64,000 nucleotides of DNA. It comes from Lytechinus variegatus. Its lineage: Eukaryota > Echinodermata > Echinoidea > Temnopleuroida > Toxopneustidae. The translations under genes and the position numbers were made by a program. The DNA lies in contig NC_054747.1 of the NCBI RefSeq assembly GCF_018143015.1, forward strand, positions 32,641,733 to 32,705,732, written 5' to 3'. Below the pieces are notes generated by a model. The model was not told where the DNA came from, did not search any database, and saw nothing but the letters and a program-made list of their open reading frames with translations. How positions within the stretch are numbered: position 1 is the stretch's first letter; each line of letters opens with the position of its first letter. Shown here one piece after another: positions 44,601 through 55,055 of this stretch.

Positions 44601-46990
44601 TACTAATGCCTATACACTATGTGAAAATTCAAACAATAACTGTTTGGATTTGTCTGTGATCATTAAATATTCAAAGACTAATACTTGTTACTAATTAGTA
44701 TGGGATGTTTGGATTGGGCATTAGGAGCTAAGGCAGTAGTTAACGCATTGGGTGGGGCTGTGGTGCCTGTACTTTATTATAATGTTGATTCTTAATTGAA
44801 TTTTCCATTTATTACCGTTTGTCTTGTAATCTTTTGCCGATTTTTCTCAGGACTTGGAGGAGAAACGATACTTGTGTCACGTCTGCCAATCAAAGTTCGC
44901 AAGAGGTCATGCATTGACCAATCATCTTAAAGAGAAGCATCGCTTCAAGTGGCCCTCCGGTCACGTCAGGTTCAGGTAAGTTTCCTGTTTGTCGCCCTCA
45001 ACATATTGGGCTGCTCAGCTCTTTTAATGTATGGGCACTTTAAGAAAAGTTCAAGCCAGTGATAGTGCTCACTGTGGCTGTAAATAAAAGCTGTTTGCAT
45101 TACAGGTAAGCAAAAAACAGAGCACCACTCTTTTATATAGTGGAGGCATCGTGGTCTAGTGGTTAAGACCCTCGTCTTTCAATCTGAAGGACGTGTGCTC
45201 GATTCCAAGCCATGGCTTGTTTTCCTTCAGCAAGAAATTTACCCACATTGTGCTGCACTCAACCCAGGTGAGGTAAATGCGTACCAGCAGGAAATAATTC
45301 TTCTAAAAGCTGTGCCCACCGGAATCAGTAGACTAGCTAAGCCGGAGTAATATAGGAACATCTCGCAAGGTGGATATCTGCGCTTTAGAAATCCTATATT
45401 ATGTATTTATCATGATATTTTTATGAAAATTACTACAATTTATCATGTGATCAACTTGTCAACAATTTAACCGAATGTTCTATTAATTCAAGGTCCATCA
45501 ACTTAAAGCTTCTAAACCCTTTGAATTTTAGGACTCACTGTTCCAATTGATCATATATGATAATCAATGCAATTAATCATAGAAATCAGCCCCACCATCA
45601 ATTGCTAACTATTATATTACAGGAAAGCCCGGGTTATGACTGACATAATTGACTTGTTTCAATTCCAACAGGTATAGGGAGCATGAGGATGGATTCTTGA
45701 GGCTACAGACGGTACGCTACGAGAGCATTGAGCTCACACAACAGTTCCTACAAGATACCTCTATCAATGCCCCACCCACAGCCCCGCCTTCAGCCCCACC
45801 CACTGCCCCGCCCACTGCCACACCCACTGCCACATCCCTGAAGACTATCCCTGAGGAAGTAACTGCCAATCCCCAGTCGTCTACCACGCAAGAAGCAAAG
45901 AAATTAAAGGTGAGTCGGAAGTTATGCTAGATTTTCCAATTCAAACTCAATTTTGAAATCGTAACTTTGAAGGGAAACTATCGTAGAATCATATCTAGGT
46001 AAACCTGCCTTAGTGGCCACCTAACTAATGAAAACCTGTATTTTGTGGCCATCAAAAATATTATAGAATCTGTCTATAACTTGTCCCCAGTGGCCAAGTG
46101 TGTCAATGAAATAGACTGGTTTCACTTCCGTTGACATCTGTTAGCATAGGTACATGTTATAAAATACTATATTTACCAATGACAATAACCAAACTTAACC
46201 TGATGAAATTATTGAACATTTGACATTTTTTAAGTTGAACATGCTCTTTTTGTGTCCTCAGGCAACTAAGAAACGTAGGTCACCACGGAAGGGACGGACC
46301 AAGAGAAGAAAGAAGGGCTCCCCTGAGAAAGTCAACGTCGAGGCTAGCAAGACAACTTCACCGGAGGAAGAGATCCTCGAACCAAGCAATAAAAGGTTCT
46401 GTGATGAAGTGAACTTTGAACCCAGCAAGGTGCAATATGTGGAAGACTCCCAAGGATCAGTCATCATCGTGGATTACACCCTGGACCTGAAAAACGCAGA
46501 CAGATCCGGGAGGAGAGTCTTCGATGTCGAAGACCTGAACAGCGCCATCGGTGCAAAAGAAAGACCTGTCCAGTCCACCGAGACAGGGTTGTATAACATC
46601 ATGCAGGATCAGGACAGTGCCCATGCCATCGCGAAGAACATCCAAGATATGTCGTCGATGACTAGGTCAGGGTCAAAGGTGACGTTAGAGACGGGTGGGT
46701 ATCCACTCTCTCAGGTGCAATATCGTCAGGATCTTAGAACCGATCACCAGACTCATGTCTTTCCTATTGAGCAGCTGCAGGGGGTTGATGCTGAAGAGGA
46801 GAGGAGCAGCGAAGAAAGAACTCCGAAGAAACCTGGTCACGGTGACCTTTCACCGCAGGGTATAGATAATGTGAAGAGCTTGATGACAAGTGAAGATGAG
46901 ATAAGGAGCCGTTATCCTGGTTTGGAAGACGATAGAATGGCTATGGCTGTTGAAGCGATGACAAACCTCTCGAGGGGGTTTGTTAGCTGA
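35640..46990 (+). CDS. HINFP: Histone H4 transcription factor (HiNF-P/MIZF), ten coding exons
   Basis: Coding exons: 35640-35823, 38659-38882, 39543-39639, 41501-41653, 42410-42487, 42982-43102, 44136-44274, 44851-44975, 45672-45909 and 46262-46990. Introns are GT-AG, phases agree, and the product is 695 aa (human 517). HINFP is a nuclear zinc-finger activator that binds histone H4 promoters at S-phase entry. Ten C2H2-type modules are visible, with first Cys at about residues 16, 66, 130, 165, 195, 225, 251, 280, 308 and 341. The linker [15 protein letters not shown] and the block [18 protein letters not shown] after the last finger are nearly as in human. The fifth finger lacks a normal second His spacing, as in the human protein. 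The C-terminus adds a Pro/Thr/Ala repeat, a basic [17 protein letters not shown] patch and a long tail. Confidence 0.96.
36330..36792. mobile_element. MITE with GGTCTCAC ends, copy 1 (HINFP intron 1)
   Basis: 463 bp. The left end GGTCTCACGGGCCTAAT matches the inverse of the right end ATTAGGCCTGTGAGACC. The whole sequence recurs almost unchanged at 37823-38286 in the same intron and orientation. Flanks (GAT before, TATAGG after) do not give an obvious TSD. Non-coding. Confidence 0.85.
37823..38286. mobile_element. MITE with GGTCTCAC ends, copy 2 (HINFP intron 1)
   Basis: 464 bp, differing from copy 1 by only about two or three changes (one extra T in a poly-T run and TCTGTGGGG for TCTATGGGG). 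The flanks differ from those of copy 1, which argues for two insertions, not one tandem duplication. The copies are 1.0 kb apart and ~370 bp before coding exon 2. Confidence 0.85.
39656..40635 (+). mobile_element. tRNA-headed SINE split by another retroposon
   Basis: 39656-39781 has a tRNA-like head (GTGGCCCAGTGGATTAG as A box, GGGTTCGAATCCC as B box) and the conserved TTCCTTCAGCAAGAAACTGA then GTGCTGCACTCAACCCAG. The SINE resumes at 40478 with CCAGGTGAGGTAAATGGGTA and ends in GCGCAATATAAATATCCC and ATT repeats. The related copy at 45142-45410 is uninterrupted at this point. The head lacks good cloverleaf pairing for a working tRNA. It begins only 16 bp after the HINFP exon 3 donor. Confidence 0.85.
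39782..40477 (+). mobile_element. Retroposon with polyA tail inserted in the SINE
   Basis: Starts near GGGGCGGATCCAGGATTTTG and ends in 17 A residues (40461-40477). The flanks share CCAGG (ACCCAGG before, TCCAGG after), a short TSD. The 5' part includes GGCGAGGGAGCGAAGCGACC and a GGGATACCCC run. The 3' part has no recognised gene. Poly-A plus TSD marks LINE-type retroposition. It is younger than its SINE host. Confidence 0.7.
42010..42290. repeat. GAT/GGT triplet repeat in HINFP intron
   Basis: Degenerate GATGATGGTGAT runs giving Met/Asp/Val-rich frames on one strand and His-rich frames on the other. It lies in the intron between coding exons 4 and 5. A SINE-like fragment follows at 42288-42366 (inverse relative of 15768-15872). 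Confidence 0.85.
43185..43270. mobile_element. hAT-like terminal fragment
   Basis: GGGCAGCGCTTCTCAAATGG followed by GGGCTGTGAAGCTCGC and GGCCGCGAGTC resembles the CAG(C/T)G(C/T)TTCTCAAA...GGGTCGCGA termini of hAT (Charlie-type) elements. No matching right end is obvious in the rest of this HINFP intron, so it is probably a truncated copy. Confidence 0.45.
43883..44079. mobile_element. Foldback MITE in HINFP intron
   Basis: AATATAACAGATATTGACTG and GGGATGTGTAA...ACATTCTTTG at the left pair with CAAAGAATGTTTATATTACA and CCCCATTAGTCAATATCTGT at the right. The centre has TTTTCCCTCAGCGCTGCACG and GGGAAAATATAACCCC. A related centre (TTTTCCTTCAGCGCTGCGCG) occurs at about 56805, indicating a dispersed family. 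It ends ~55 bp before coding exon 7. Confidence 0.7.
45142..45410 (+). mobile_element. tRNA-headed SINE, uninterrupted copy
   Basis: Head GTGGTCTAGTGGTTAAGACC (A box) and GTGCTCGATTCCAAGCC (diverged B box), body TTCCTTCAGCAAGAAATTTA and TGTGCTGCACTCAACCCAGG, tail GGATATCTGCGCTTTAGAAATCC. Same family and order as 39656-40635. It lies in the last-but-one HINFP intron, sense orientation. It serves as the empty-site reference for the nested insertion in the other copy. Confidence 0.85.
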
Positions 46991-47170
46991 TAGAAGTGTG
47001 ATGTCACAACCTTAGAATCCCCATGGAAATGGGTTCTAAATGGTTTCAAATTAGTAGCACCAGTGTGTCATATTGCAATAGAGTACCAAAATGAAATCAG
47101 TCTTAAGTGTGTTGGTTTGTAACTGGCACCATGTATATTTACACATAAAAACCAAAGAAGCAATCCAGTA

Positions 47171-47219
47171 AATAAAAGAAGTTCTGTGAATTCAATGCAA
47201 GTCTCGTCTTCAAAATAAA
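47171..47219 (+). terminator. Candidate HINFP polyadenylation signals
   Basis: AATAAA at 47171-47176 and again at 47214-47219, 180-230 bp after the stop codon. A T-rich stretch follows near 47328. They are the first good signals after the coding end, so the 3' UTR is probably about 200-250 nt. Confidence 0.5.
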
Positions 47220-47397
47220 TAAGGGTTAAATTATGGGACAGAATCTGCATAGAATTTTGATCTCAGAGTATTACCTACGCAGGGTGTTTGATCATGTTTT
47301 CTTTTCCCAAATGATACCTCAAATACTTTTTTTTTTCAAGACAGTGGTGAAAACTATTCCCCTTTTTCCTCATTTTGGCAATTTTGATACCCTTTTT

Positions 47398-48228
47398 GTC
47401 TCGCCCACCAGAGGTGAAGGCGAGACTTAGGGATCCAAATGTCGTCCGTCACAAACCTGTAATGACACATAACTCTACAACAATAAGTCGCTTTTCAACC
47501 AACCTTGGATGGTGGATGGACTTGGGGGACCTGCATGTCTCAGGTCACATGGTAAGGTCAAAGGTCATTTTCAGGTCAACGTTAAAGTTTACATTCAAGA
47601 CTCTTATGACACCTAACTCCACAACTGTAAGTCGCTTTTCAACCAAACTTGGATGGTAGATGGACTTGGGGGACATGCTTTTCCACCAAACTTGGATGGT
47701 GGATGGACTTGGGGGACCTGCATGTTATGCTGCAGTTTGAGGTCACATGGTAAGGTCAAAGGTCATTTTCAGGTCGATGTTAAGGTCTACATTCAAGACT
47801 CTCTTATGACACCTAACTCCACAACTGAAGGTTGCTTTTCAACCAAACTTGGGTGGTAGATGGACTTGGGGGACCTGCATCTTATGCTGCAGTCTGAGGT
47901 CATATGGTAAGGTCAAAGGTCATTTTCAGGTCAACATTAAAGTTTACATGCAAGACTCTCTTATGACACCTAACTCCGCAACCGTAAGTCGCTTTTCAAC
48001 CAAACTTGAATGGTAGATGTACTTAGGCGACCTGCATGTTATGCTGCAGTCGGAGGTCACATGGCAAGGTCAAAGGTCATTTTCAGGTCAACATTAAAGT
48101 TTACGTGCAAGGCTCTTTTGACAAGTGTTATTCCATCCCAGTCATTTCACAATGAAGTTTCGATAAAATCCTCTTACGTGCCCTCACAAATCATGATATT
48201 TCTGGTTATTTTCATAAGTTGGCGAGAC
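47398..48228. mobile_element. Element with GTCTCGCC ends and four ~157-bp units
   Basis: Starts GTCTCGCCCACCAGAGG (with an inner GGCGAGAC) and ends GGCGAGAC at 48228. The units contain TTTTCAACCAAACTTGGATG, GGACTTGGGGGACCTGCATG and GAGGTCACATGGTAAGGTCA followed by AAGGTCATTTTCAGGTCAA. The perfect AGGTCAAAGGTCA begins at 47555, 47753, 47910 and 48067, the last two intervals being 157. No protein is encoded. It lies ~180 bp past the HINFP polyA signal. Confidence 0.8.
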
Positions 48229-48488
48229 ACAAAATTGCTTTTGCCTTGTTACTTTTTACAGGCTTTTTGGATCCACCTTGTAATGGCAGTGCCCCCATCC
48301 ACCCCTGGGTAAGATTTGAAGTAGATCCTGAAAGAAGTTATGATGATGATATGTGTTCATTGCATGACTCAATTCTATTTTTTATATTAAAAATATCTTA
48401 CAAGATTAAGCATAATCAATAGGTATAAATGAAAAGAATGATAGTAGTAAAGATATTACTTGCTTGTATTCATAGCACCTCTTATTTA

Positions 48489-48755
48489 AGGCCTGGTCCC
48501 ACTGACCAACGGACGCAAAACATACTCATAACGGATACAGCGAACAAGCGAAATTTCACGGTGGCTCCATCTGTTTCCATTCGCTCCAGACAATGGACAA
48601 AATGGGCAAACAACGAAATCACAGTGGATGCACGCTTGATGGATATAGAGTGTATGAAGAGTACACAACGGATGCATAACATTTTCCAACGGATGGCAAG
48701 ATTCTTTTCCGTTTTACAGCCTCTCTGCATCCGTAAGTGCAGTGGGACCAAGCCT
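48489..48755. mobile_element. 267-bp Harbinger-like MITE, TTA target duplication
   Basis: The left end AGGCCTGGTCCCACTG and the right end CAGTGGGACCAAGCCT are inverse repeats, flanked on both sides by TTA (48486-48488 and 48756-48758), the standard Harbinger target. The interior is rich in AACGGATGC-like motifs. Non-coding. The TTCACACCAACG ends of the 29735-33888 element are a different family, so that transposase need not be its mobiliser. Confidence 0.85.
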
Positions 48756-49507
48756 TTACATTATTGCAAGTCTCTGATTATTAGCACTCTATATATGTAA
48801 CAATGCAGCATAAACCACTCTGGAGCAGATATTACCTGCCCTGCATTTCAAGAACTACATTCCTATTAGGTCCCCATACATTAGCTAGGTTGATGAATTG
48901 TCTCGTATCTTCAGTACATGAACTCGTATTTATTACAACTGACATAGTAATACGTCATTCCACTAATGATCTTTGTGTTTGGTGATAATAGATATTCCCA
49001 TTGATTGTCAAATATTTCAATTCATTGTCACTTGTTCTTGCCACTGGTCAGTTAACAAAAATTCATACCAAAGTGTACATTTTGAATATATATGCTTATT
49101 AATGAAAGTAATAGTCAATGCAGGGGAAGATTGTTAATAGGTTTTTGTCGAGTAAATTGCATATTTGTTGCAAGTGTACTATTAAGAATATTTGTAATTT
49201 CGAAGTACATATAACAATATGCTGGCTATGTTATATTTTTAATTCCACCACATGAGGAAAGGTACCGGGGACCCCCCCCCCCCTCGTCAACGATAATCAA
49301 CAAATTCTTATAATTAATTACATGACAAATGTTGAAGTCATTCTAATCATACCTGTTGTCAAAATCTTTTCACCAAATTGTCAATATTAGAAAAAAAATA
49401 TTGATCTAATTTTTTCAAGACAGCCTGTGTTTGTACGATTTCTCTAAAACTCTTGGTATTCTTTTTTTTTATTCTCCCCCTTTACCTAAATCATTTTATT
49501 ACAAAAT

Positions 49508-50082
49508 ATTTGATATGACACTTAGATAGATCGCTGTGATTTGATTGGTTGTTTAATGTTGATCAATCATCCCAGTTTACAATGACGTCTTCATTTGTGC
49601 AATTTCAAATCCAAATCGTGCAATTTTGGATTCATGCGATTTTGTCCATTGCATGCGTGCTGGCATGGTACGTAAAAACTTTTGTGTTTACAGCGGGTGT
49701 AATGAATTGAATTGAATTTATTTGAACATCATTGGTATCTGCCAATATTCTGTTCAAAACAAAAATACAAAGTGGTACAAAACATATATACAATTTGAAG
49801 AAAAAACAAGAATAATTAACAGACGTTGCTCGCTCAGCTGCATTGCACTTTTGCATTAAAAAATCATTAGTGTCAAATGACAATGCTTTATTTTTAAGTG
49901 TCATATTAAGCAAATAATGGTTCCTTATTTCATTATCATTCTATGACATACTTCATTCTATGAAAGGTGAAATTATCCATTTTGAAACTTAGCTATGCCT
50001 CTTTGAATGGATCATTTCATCTTTCACCTCATGAAATAGTGTGTCCATTGCACTCATAAACGATCATTATTTGTATACTGGC
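49508..50082. mobile_element. Dispersed MITE family, copy 2
   Basis: Same ordered blocks as 21115-21550: GATATGACACTTAGATAGAT, TTGGATTCATGCGATTTTGTCC, AAGTGTCATATTAAGCAAAT, then CTTCATTCTATGAAAGGTGA, TGAATGGATCATTTCATCTT and GTGTCCATTGCACTC. This copy has an extra ~150 bp in the middle. It is non-coding. Confidence 0.7.
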
Positions 50083-50326
50083 TATAAGCAAGCCTAATAC
50101 ATTTTTGGAATAAGTGAGTGAAGTAATATTCAACAAATATGCCAGTGGTTTTTGGATGCAATATACACTCTGTTCCAAAATTCTGTATATGTTTTATTTA
50201 TCAAAGTATGTTCTGTGTTTGTATGGAGTAGGAATTAAAAGTTATATTTTTATTATATTGCCTTGTGTTCCTGGATGAACATTTTCTGCTGAAATTATAG
50301 AGTATGGTAGTAAATACATATTGATT

Positions 50327-51511
50327 AAAGGGGAAGTTCACCTTGACAAAAAGGTTATTATAAAAATATCAGAAAAAATAATTCAAAAAATGTTGGAGAA
50401 GATTTGCAGGATATCCATCCAAAATTTAAAAAGTTATTAGAAATAGATTTAGAATTTTTTTTATTTGTGATGTCTTATGTGAGGCATCTTCCCACGTATC
50501 ATGGCCTATCTGATATGCGGCAAGCTAGTTGGCAAGTTACTGATCACGTGAAGGAGACCGACGAGCAAGGATAGAGCCTTCAGTAGTTTGCCCACTAGCC
50601 TGATGCATATCGGATAGGCTACATATATCATTAATTGAAAAAAATGATAAGTCATTTTCTAAAAAAAAAAAAAATTGAAAGTGGTTTTTATCGTACCTTC
50701 AAGTGTATCAACAGATAATTTATTTTGATCCTGCTTCTGAAAGACGAAAATGTTAAGTTATCACAATTCATTAGAAGTTTGAAATTTCTGTATTTTATAT
50801 TACATAACATAAGGGGCAGCAGCGTGTTTATGATGTCACAAATCAAGTACCAAACTTCTAATTACATTCTTAGTCCCTCATGGATTTTCCTCACACTGTC
50901 ACCAATATTTATTATTATTTTTTAAAGGGATGGTCCGGGCTGAAAGTATTTATATCTTAATACATAGAGTAGAATTCACTGAGCAAAATGCCGAAAATTT
51001 CATCAAAATAGGATAACAAATAATAAAGTTATTGAAGTTTAAAGTTTAGCAATATTTTGTGAAAGCAGTCATCATGAATATTCATTAGGTGGGCTGATGA
51101 TGTCACATCTCCCCTTTCCGTTTTCTTATGTTATAACATAAAATCATAGTTTTTTCATTATTTCATACTTGTGTGAATAATATGTCTCCCTTATAATGAA
51201 ATAAGTTGCAGCAATAAATACCTAAATGACCTAAATCAGTTGTCAATCCAATTTTCTAGTTCTTGGAGGTAAAAATTTGAATAAACCTAAATTCATATAA
51301 TAAAATACAAAAGAACAAGTGGGGAGGTGACATCATCAGCCCACCTAATGAATATTCATGACGACTGTTTTCACAAAATATTGCTAAACTTTAAAATTAA
51401 ATAACTTTGTTATTTGTTATCCGATTTTGATGAAATTTTCGGCATTTTGCTCAGTGAATCCCTTTAAGCTATTTCTACAGCAAACTTTTCATCAGGGTGA
51501 ACTTCCACTTT
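50327..51511. mobile_element. Foldback MITE (AAGTTCACYCTG family) with nested insert
   Basis: The left end AAAGGGGAAGTTCACCTTG and the right end CAGGGTGAACTTCCACTTT match the family at 7116-7610. It is interrupted at about 50924-51466 by another foldback. Joined across that insert, the order of blocks (AATATTTATTATTATTTT then CTATTTCTACAGCAAAC) follows the uninterrupted copy. Confidence 0.75.
50924..51466. mobile_element. Nested foldback MITE (AAAGGGATGGTCC / CCCTTT)
   Basis: Left arm: GGGATGGTCCGGGCTGAAAG, GAATTCACTGAGCAAAATGC, TTTCATCAAAATAGGAT, TGAATATTCATTAGGTGGGC. The right arm carries the inverses in reverse order, ending GCTCAGTGAATCCCTTT. The arms are ~200 bp with high complementarity. 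TTTAA/TTAA lies at both junctions, compatible with a TTAA- or TA-type target. Confidence 0.8.
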
Positions 51512-52571
51512 AATATTAGGAATACAGTTGCTTACATATGCGTGCACATAGTAAAATTCTAAAATACTAAAATATTTGGTCAGATTTTTCTCTGTAAAAA
51601 AATCAGGGAAATCCATTTCATGTGTTTACCCATTATGCAATCTAAATGTCCAGATAAATGTGAGACAAAAGAAAAAAATAATGTTTTCTAGGAACAAAGA
51701 GAAACATAGGAGAAAGGGAGGGAGTGAAAGAGAGAGAGAGAGAGGGGGAGAGAGCGATACATAGAAAAAAGAGAGACAAAGGGAAGGAGACAGGGATATA
51801 GAGAGGGAGAGAGAGAAGGGGGTTGGTGGATAGGAGAAAGGACTGGAGTCAAAACATTCAATAAGCTAAATCAGAATCTAATTATAAATACATGTAGAGA
51901 GCTGCTACCAAGGTTTTTTTTTATCAGCTCTGTGTTTTATGTCAAAGCTTGATTATGTTTTCTATGTGTTTAAATTATTTATCTAAAAAAACACTACAAG
52001 GTTATTTACTTTTGGAATGATCACTTCAAACGTGCCCTTTAGGCTTGCGCTTATCAGCTCTCAAAAAAGGTCTTCTAACATACGTATCGACAAAAACAAA
52101 CATACACAGATAAAGTACATTGAATCCTGGTGACAGCTCAAAATTATCCTCAGCAAAGTCAAAAAGAAGCCCGTCTGAATTGTATTTCCCCCAATTGTGA
52201 AATTTGGTTCAGGCCCCTTGATGGCCTGCTATTACGTATTCCGAAGGCAGGGAAATCCCCCAGAACGAGGTTTATTTTTAGCCTCGTATTTCATCTTTAT
52301 TTATGTCTCCCCCTAGCGGCATCAAATTGCCATCGCGCTTAAATTTTCCATATTTGGTGTTAATTTGCATGCGTCATGGTAACTGTTTACACTTTTTGAG
52401 TGGGAACGCCCCTTTCCTGAGTTCTGATTGGGCAAGCTCCGCACGTGATCAATGTGACGTTTTATTTACTGTTACACACAACGCGCGGAGCTGCTCAGCT
52501 GTTGTTGTGAGTTGTTGTCATAGCTTGCTCACTCGCTTCGCGTTCGTCTTCCGTGAATTTGTGTTCTAAGA

Positions 52572-52613
52572 ATGAGTCACGAATACGTTGCAGATTATTC
52601 GTTGTTCTTCTAA
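52572..52613 (+). promoter_or_regulatory. Short uORF in the BTG-like gene leader
   Basis: ATG to TAA encoding 13 residues (MSHEYVADYSLFF), 267 nt before the BTG start codon. If transcription begins in the CpG-containing segment around 52430-52500 (which has CACGTGATCAATGTGACGTT, an E-box next to a CRE-like TGACGT), this uORF is in the leader. Not proven. Confidence 0.3.
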
Positions 52614-52879
52614 AAAGACATTCCAAACAGCCCTAACCAGTCATCTTAAGCTGTTCATCCTGTCTTTATCTCACTTCAGTCAAAATTTGCCTTTTGAAGG
52701 ATTCGAAGATTTAGCGCAATTTGCGATTTTGATCAGCTTGACACAACAAAGGAATTTCGTTCCACCGAGCCCGAGGCCTTATTTTGTGATACACTACACG
52801 GAGAGACTACGTGGAACTTTGCACTGGGATTGATACTTTTGGAGTTAGATTTCACATTCATGCAGACATAGCTGACAAC

Positions 52880-54085
52880 ATGAAGGACGAAATAGCCGCA
52901 GCAGTTGTATTTCTGACGAGGATCGTGAAGAGGAACACGAGCCTAACAGCTGAACAGTTGAGTAAATTCTCAGAGAAGTTGGCATTGACTCTTGTTGAGA
53001 AGTTCAGAAATCACTGGTACGAAGACAAGCCCTCGAAAGGACAGGCGTATCGCTGCATTCGAGTCAGCCGAAACGAGCCCAGGGACAGTGTCATCAGTAA
53101 GACTGCTAAAGACTGCGGGATTCATTACAATCACCTCAACTTGCCTGCAGAATTGACTCTTTGGGTCGATCCTATGGAAGTTAGTTGCAGGTCAGTTGCC
53201 TTCACATATTCATGATATTTTTCTTCTGCAATTTCAGATATGAGAGTTGCTTTCAAATTTCATTGAAACTACTAGTAGGAAGGGGGGGGGGGGATTCTGC
53301 CTTACCCAAACAAGAATTTAAAAAATGATGCGTTTTGGATTTGCATATAATTTTCCAAATTTGTGACAATAGACCCTACATAAAAAAACTGAAAAAATCT
53401 ATGTTTCAACATAGGTCTACATGCTGTTGCTTGCAATTCCACTCTTGCATCATCTTATATGTAGTCGCTGAACAGAATTCTTAAAAAAAAAACGTAATGG
53501 AAATGTGAAACTATGCCACATATGTACAGTATTTTCCAAGGACAAGCGACCTGTACTACTGTCAGTAGTGCAGGACGCTTGCCATCAGAAATTAATCAAC
53601 AATGAGATATTAAACTTTAATCACAATATCAGCAAATCAGATTTATAAATGTATCTTGGTCTTTATCTAATGAAATAAAATTTTGTTGGTTTTAGGAGGA
53701 ATAATTTATCTGTATTTTATTTCCTTGTACTAGATTTGGAGAGAGGGGAACCGTTTGTGAAGTAGCTACATTCAACCAACAAACGGACAACCGACCATCA
53801 ACTCCTGTGTCCTCAAACAATGCCAACAATCTCCAACAGGACAATGACAAAAATGCAAATCAACTCGCCATCATTCCCTCCCAGCCTGCCAGCCCCAATC
53901 CCGTCATCAACGACAACCTCCGACCGAACGGCGGTCGCAAGACGATGAACTCTCAGTTTGTTTTCAACAGGAATGCAGCCAACACGCCCCGCGTCATCCA
54001 CCGCCCTCAGAACAAGGTGTGGGTCCGTCAACCCAAACAGGAACAATACAGATGGGTCAACAAGTCCGTGGCAGCCCGGGCATAG
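52880..54085 (+). CDS. BTG3: BTG3/BTG4-like antiproliferative (APRO/Tob) protein, two coding exons
   Basis: Coding exons 52880-53190 and 53734-54085, GT-AG intron of phase 2, product 220 aa (human BTG3 252, BTG4 223). APRO proteins bridge the CCR4-NOT deadenylase to target mRNAs and slow proliferation. The N-terminus MKDEIAAAVVFLTRIVKR matches BTG3 (MKNEIAAVVFFFTRLVRK). Box A shows NHWYEDKPSKGQAYRCIRV, and box B shows LPAELTLWVDPMEVSCR followed by FGERG, as in BTG3/4. The ATG at 52880 is chosen because it aligns with the family start; an in-frame ATG at 52811 would add 23 unrelated residues. The second exon is Asn/Gln/Pro-rich and low-complexity, ending KVWVRQPKQEQYRWVNKSV. BTG3 versus BTG4 orthology is not settled; this may be their common invertebrate ancestor. 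Confidence 0.9.
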
Positions 54086-54707
54086 CCCTCCCATCCCCTC
54101 CTTCAAACTCTCATTCCCTATGGTGCAAATTTTGTGACTCCCCTTCGGGCTCTCATATTTTTAAAACGTTTTTATAGATTTTTAAAATATTCTTCTTTTT
54201 GGTGCTTGTGAGAACTGATGCTGCGTGGTTGATTTGATGTTGTTTTTGTATCTTGGAATAAGAGATTATGGAATGGTGCTTATGGCACTCAATTCATGTC
54301 TTTTTTCACATTTTTTATATCAATTTGTACAATGTCATGACATCTTTCAATATGTGCATTAGTCGTTTTTTTTTAATCCTTTTTTATGTTTTGTGAATGT
54401 TGGTAACAGGTATCGGACTCTGCCATTCATCTAAGCACTTTGTTAAGAAGAAAAAAATATGCTGTGAATTTCCAGAATGTGTGTTTTATAATGCCAAAGT
54501 ACTGAAATTCTGTATAGACTATGTCTGTTTGTCGGGTGTGACATTTTTTTGTTGAAATCATGCCAAAGACAATACAGACTTGTGTAAAATAATTGAATCA
54601 TGAATGGAGAAAATATTTATTTCTAGATGGAAAAAAAATAATAAAACATCAAATGACAAATATTAAATTTACAAGTTAATGTTGTTATCATTATGTCCCT
54701 TAATAAA
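54086..54707 (+). other. 3' UTR of the BTG-like gene with polyA signals
   Basis: T-rich non-coding sequence after the stop codon. AATAAA at 54640-54645 and 54702-54707 are candidate cleavage signals, giving a 3' UTR of about 560-640 nt. ATTTATT (54615) and repeated TTTTTTATG-like stretches hint at AU-rich control, which is usual for BTG mRNAs, but the motifs are weak here. Confidence 0.5.
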
Positions 54708-55014
54708 CATGAATGCTTGGGTGATTGAAGTTTAGTTCTGGATCTGGATGGTTGATATACAAATGCCTGGTGTGGCTATCCCTTACATTTAAGTTCTACA
54801 TGGATTTATAGACCAATATTCAAACACTTTGCCAAGTTCAAGTGTGTGTGAGCTCAGATGATGGACCCTGTTTCATCAACAAACTTTTTATTGATTTATT
54901 ATCGACTAAAATCGTGTTATTTCATTGGCAAAGAGTACAGATTGGGACCCTTTTTTAATCAAGCAGTGTTGTACTAGAATCCCTGAACAAATCTGAAACT
55001 TTCTCATGTATGTT

Positions 55015-55055
55015 GTGTGTGTGTGAGATGGGGTGATGTGTGTGTGTGTGTACTG
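55015..55055. repeat. GT dinucleotide repeat
   Basis: Interrupted GTGTGTGTGT runs. The surrounding 54710-55700 is AT-rich with no supported gene. Confidence 0.8.

Noticed and set aside
52811-52879. An N-terminal extension of the BTG-like protein from an upstream in-frame ATG
   Set aside because: The 23 added residues do not resemble any APRO protein, while MKDEIAAAV aligns exactly with the family start.
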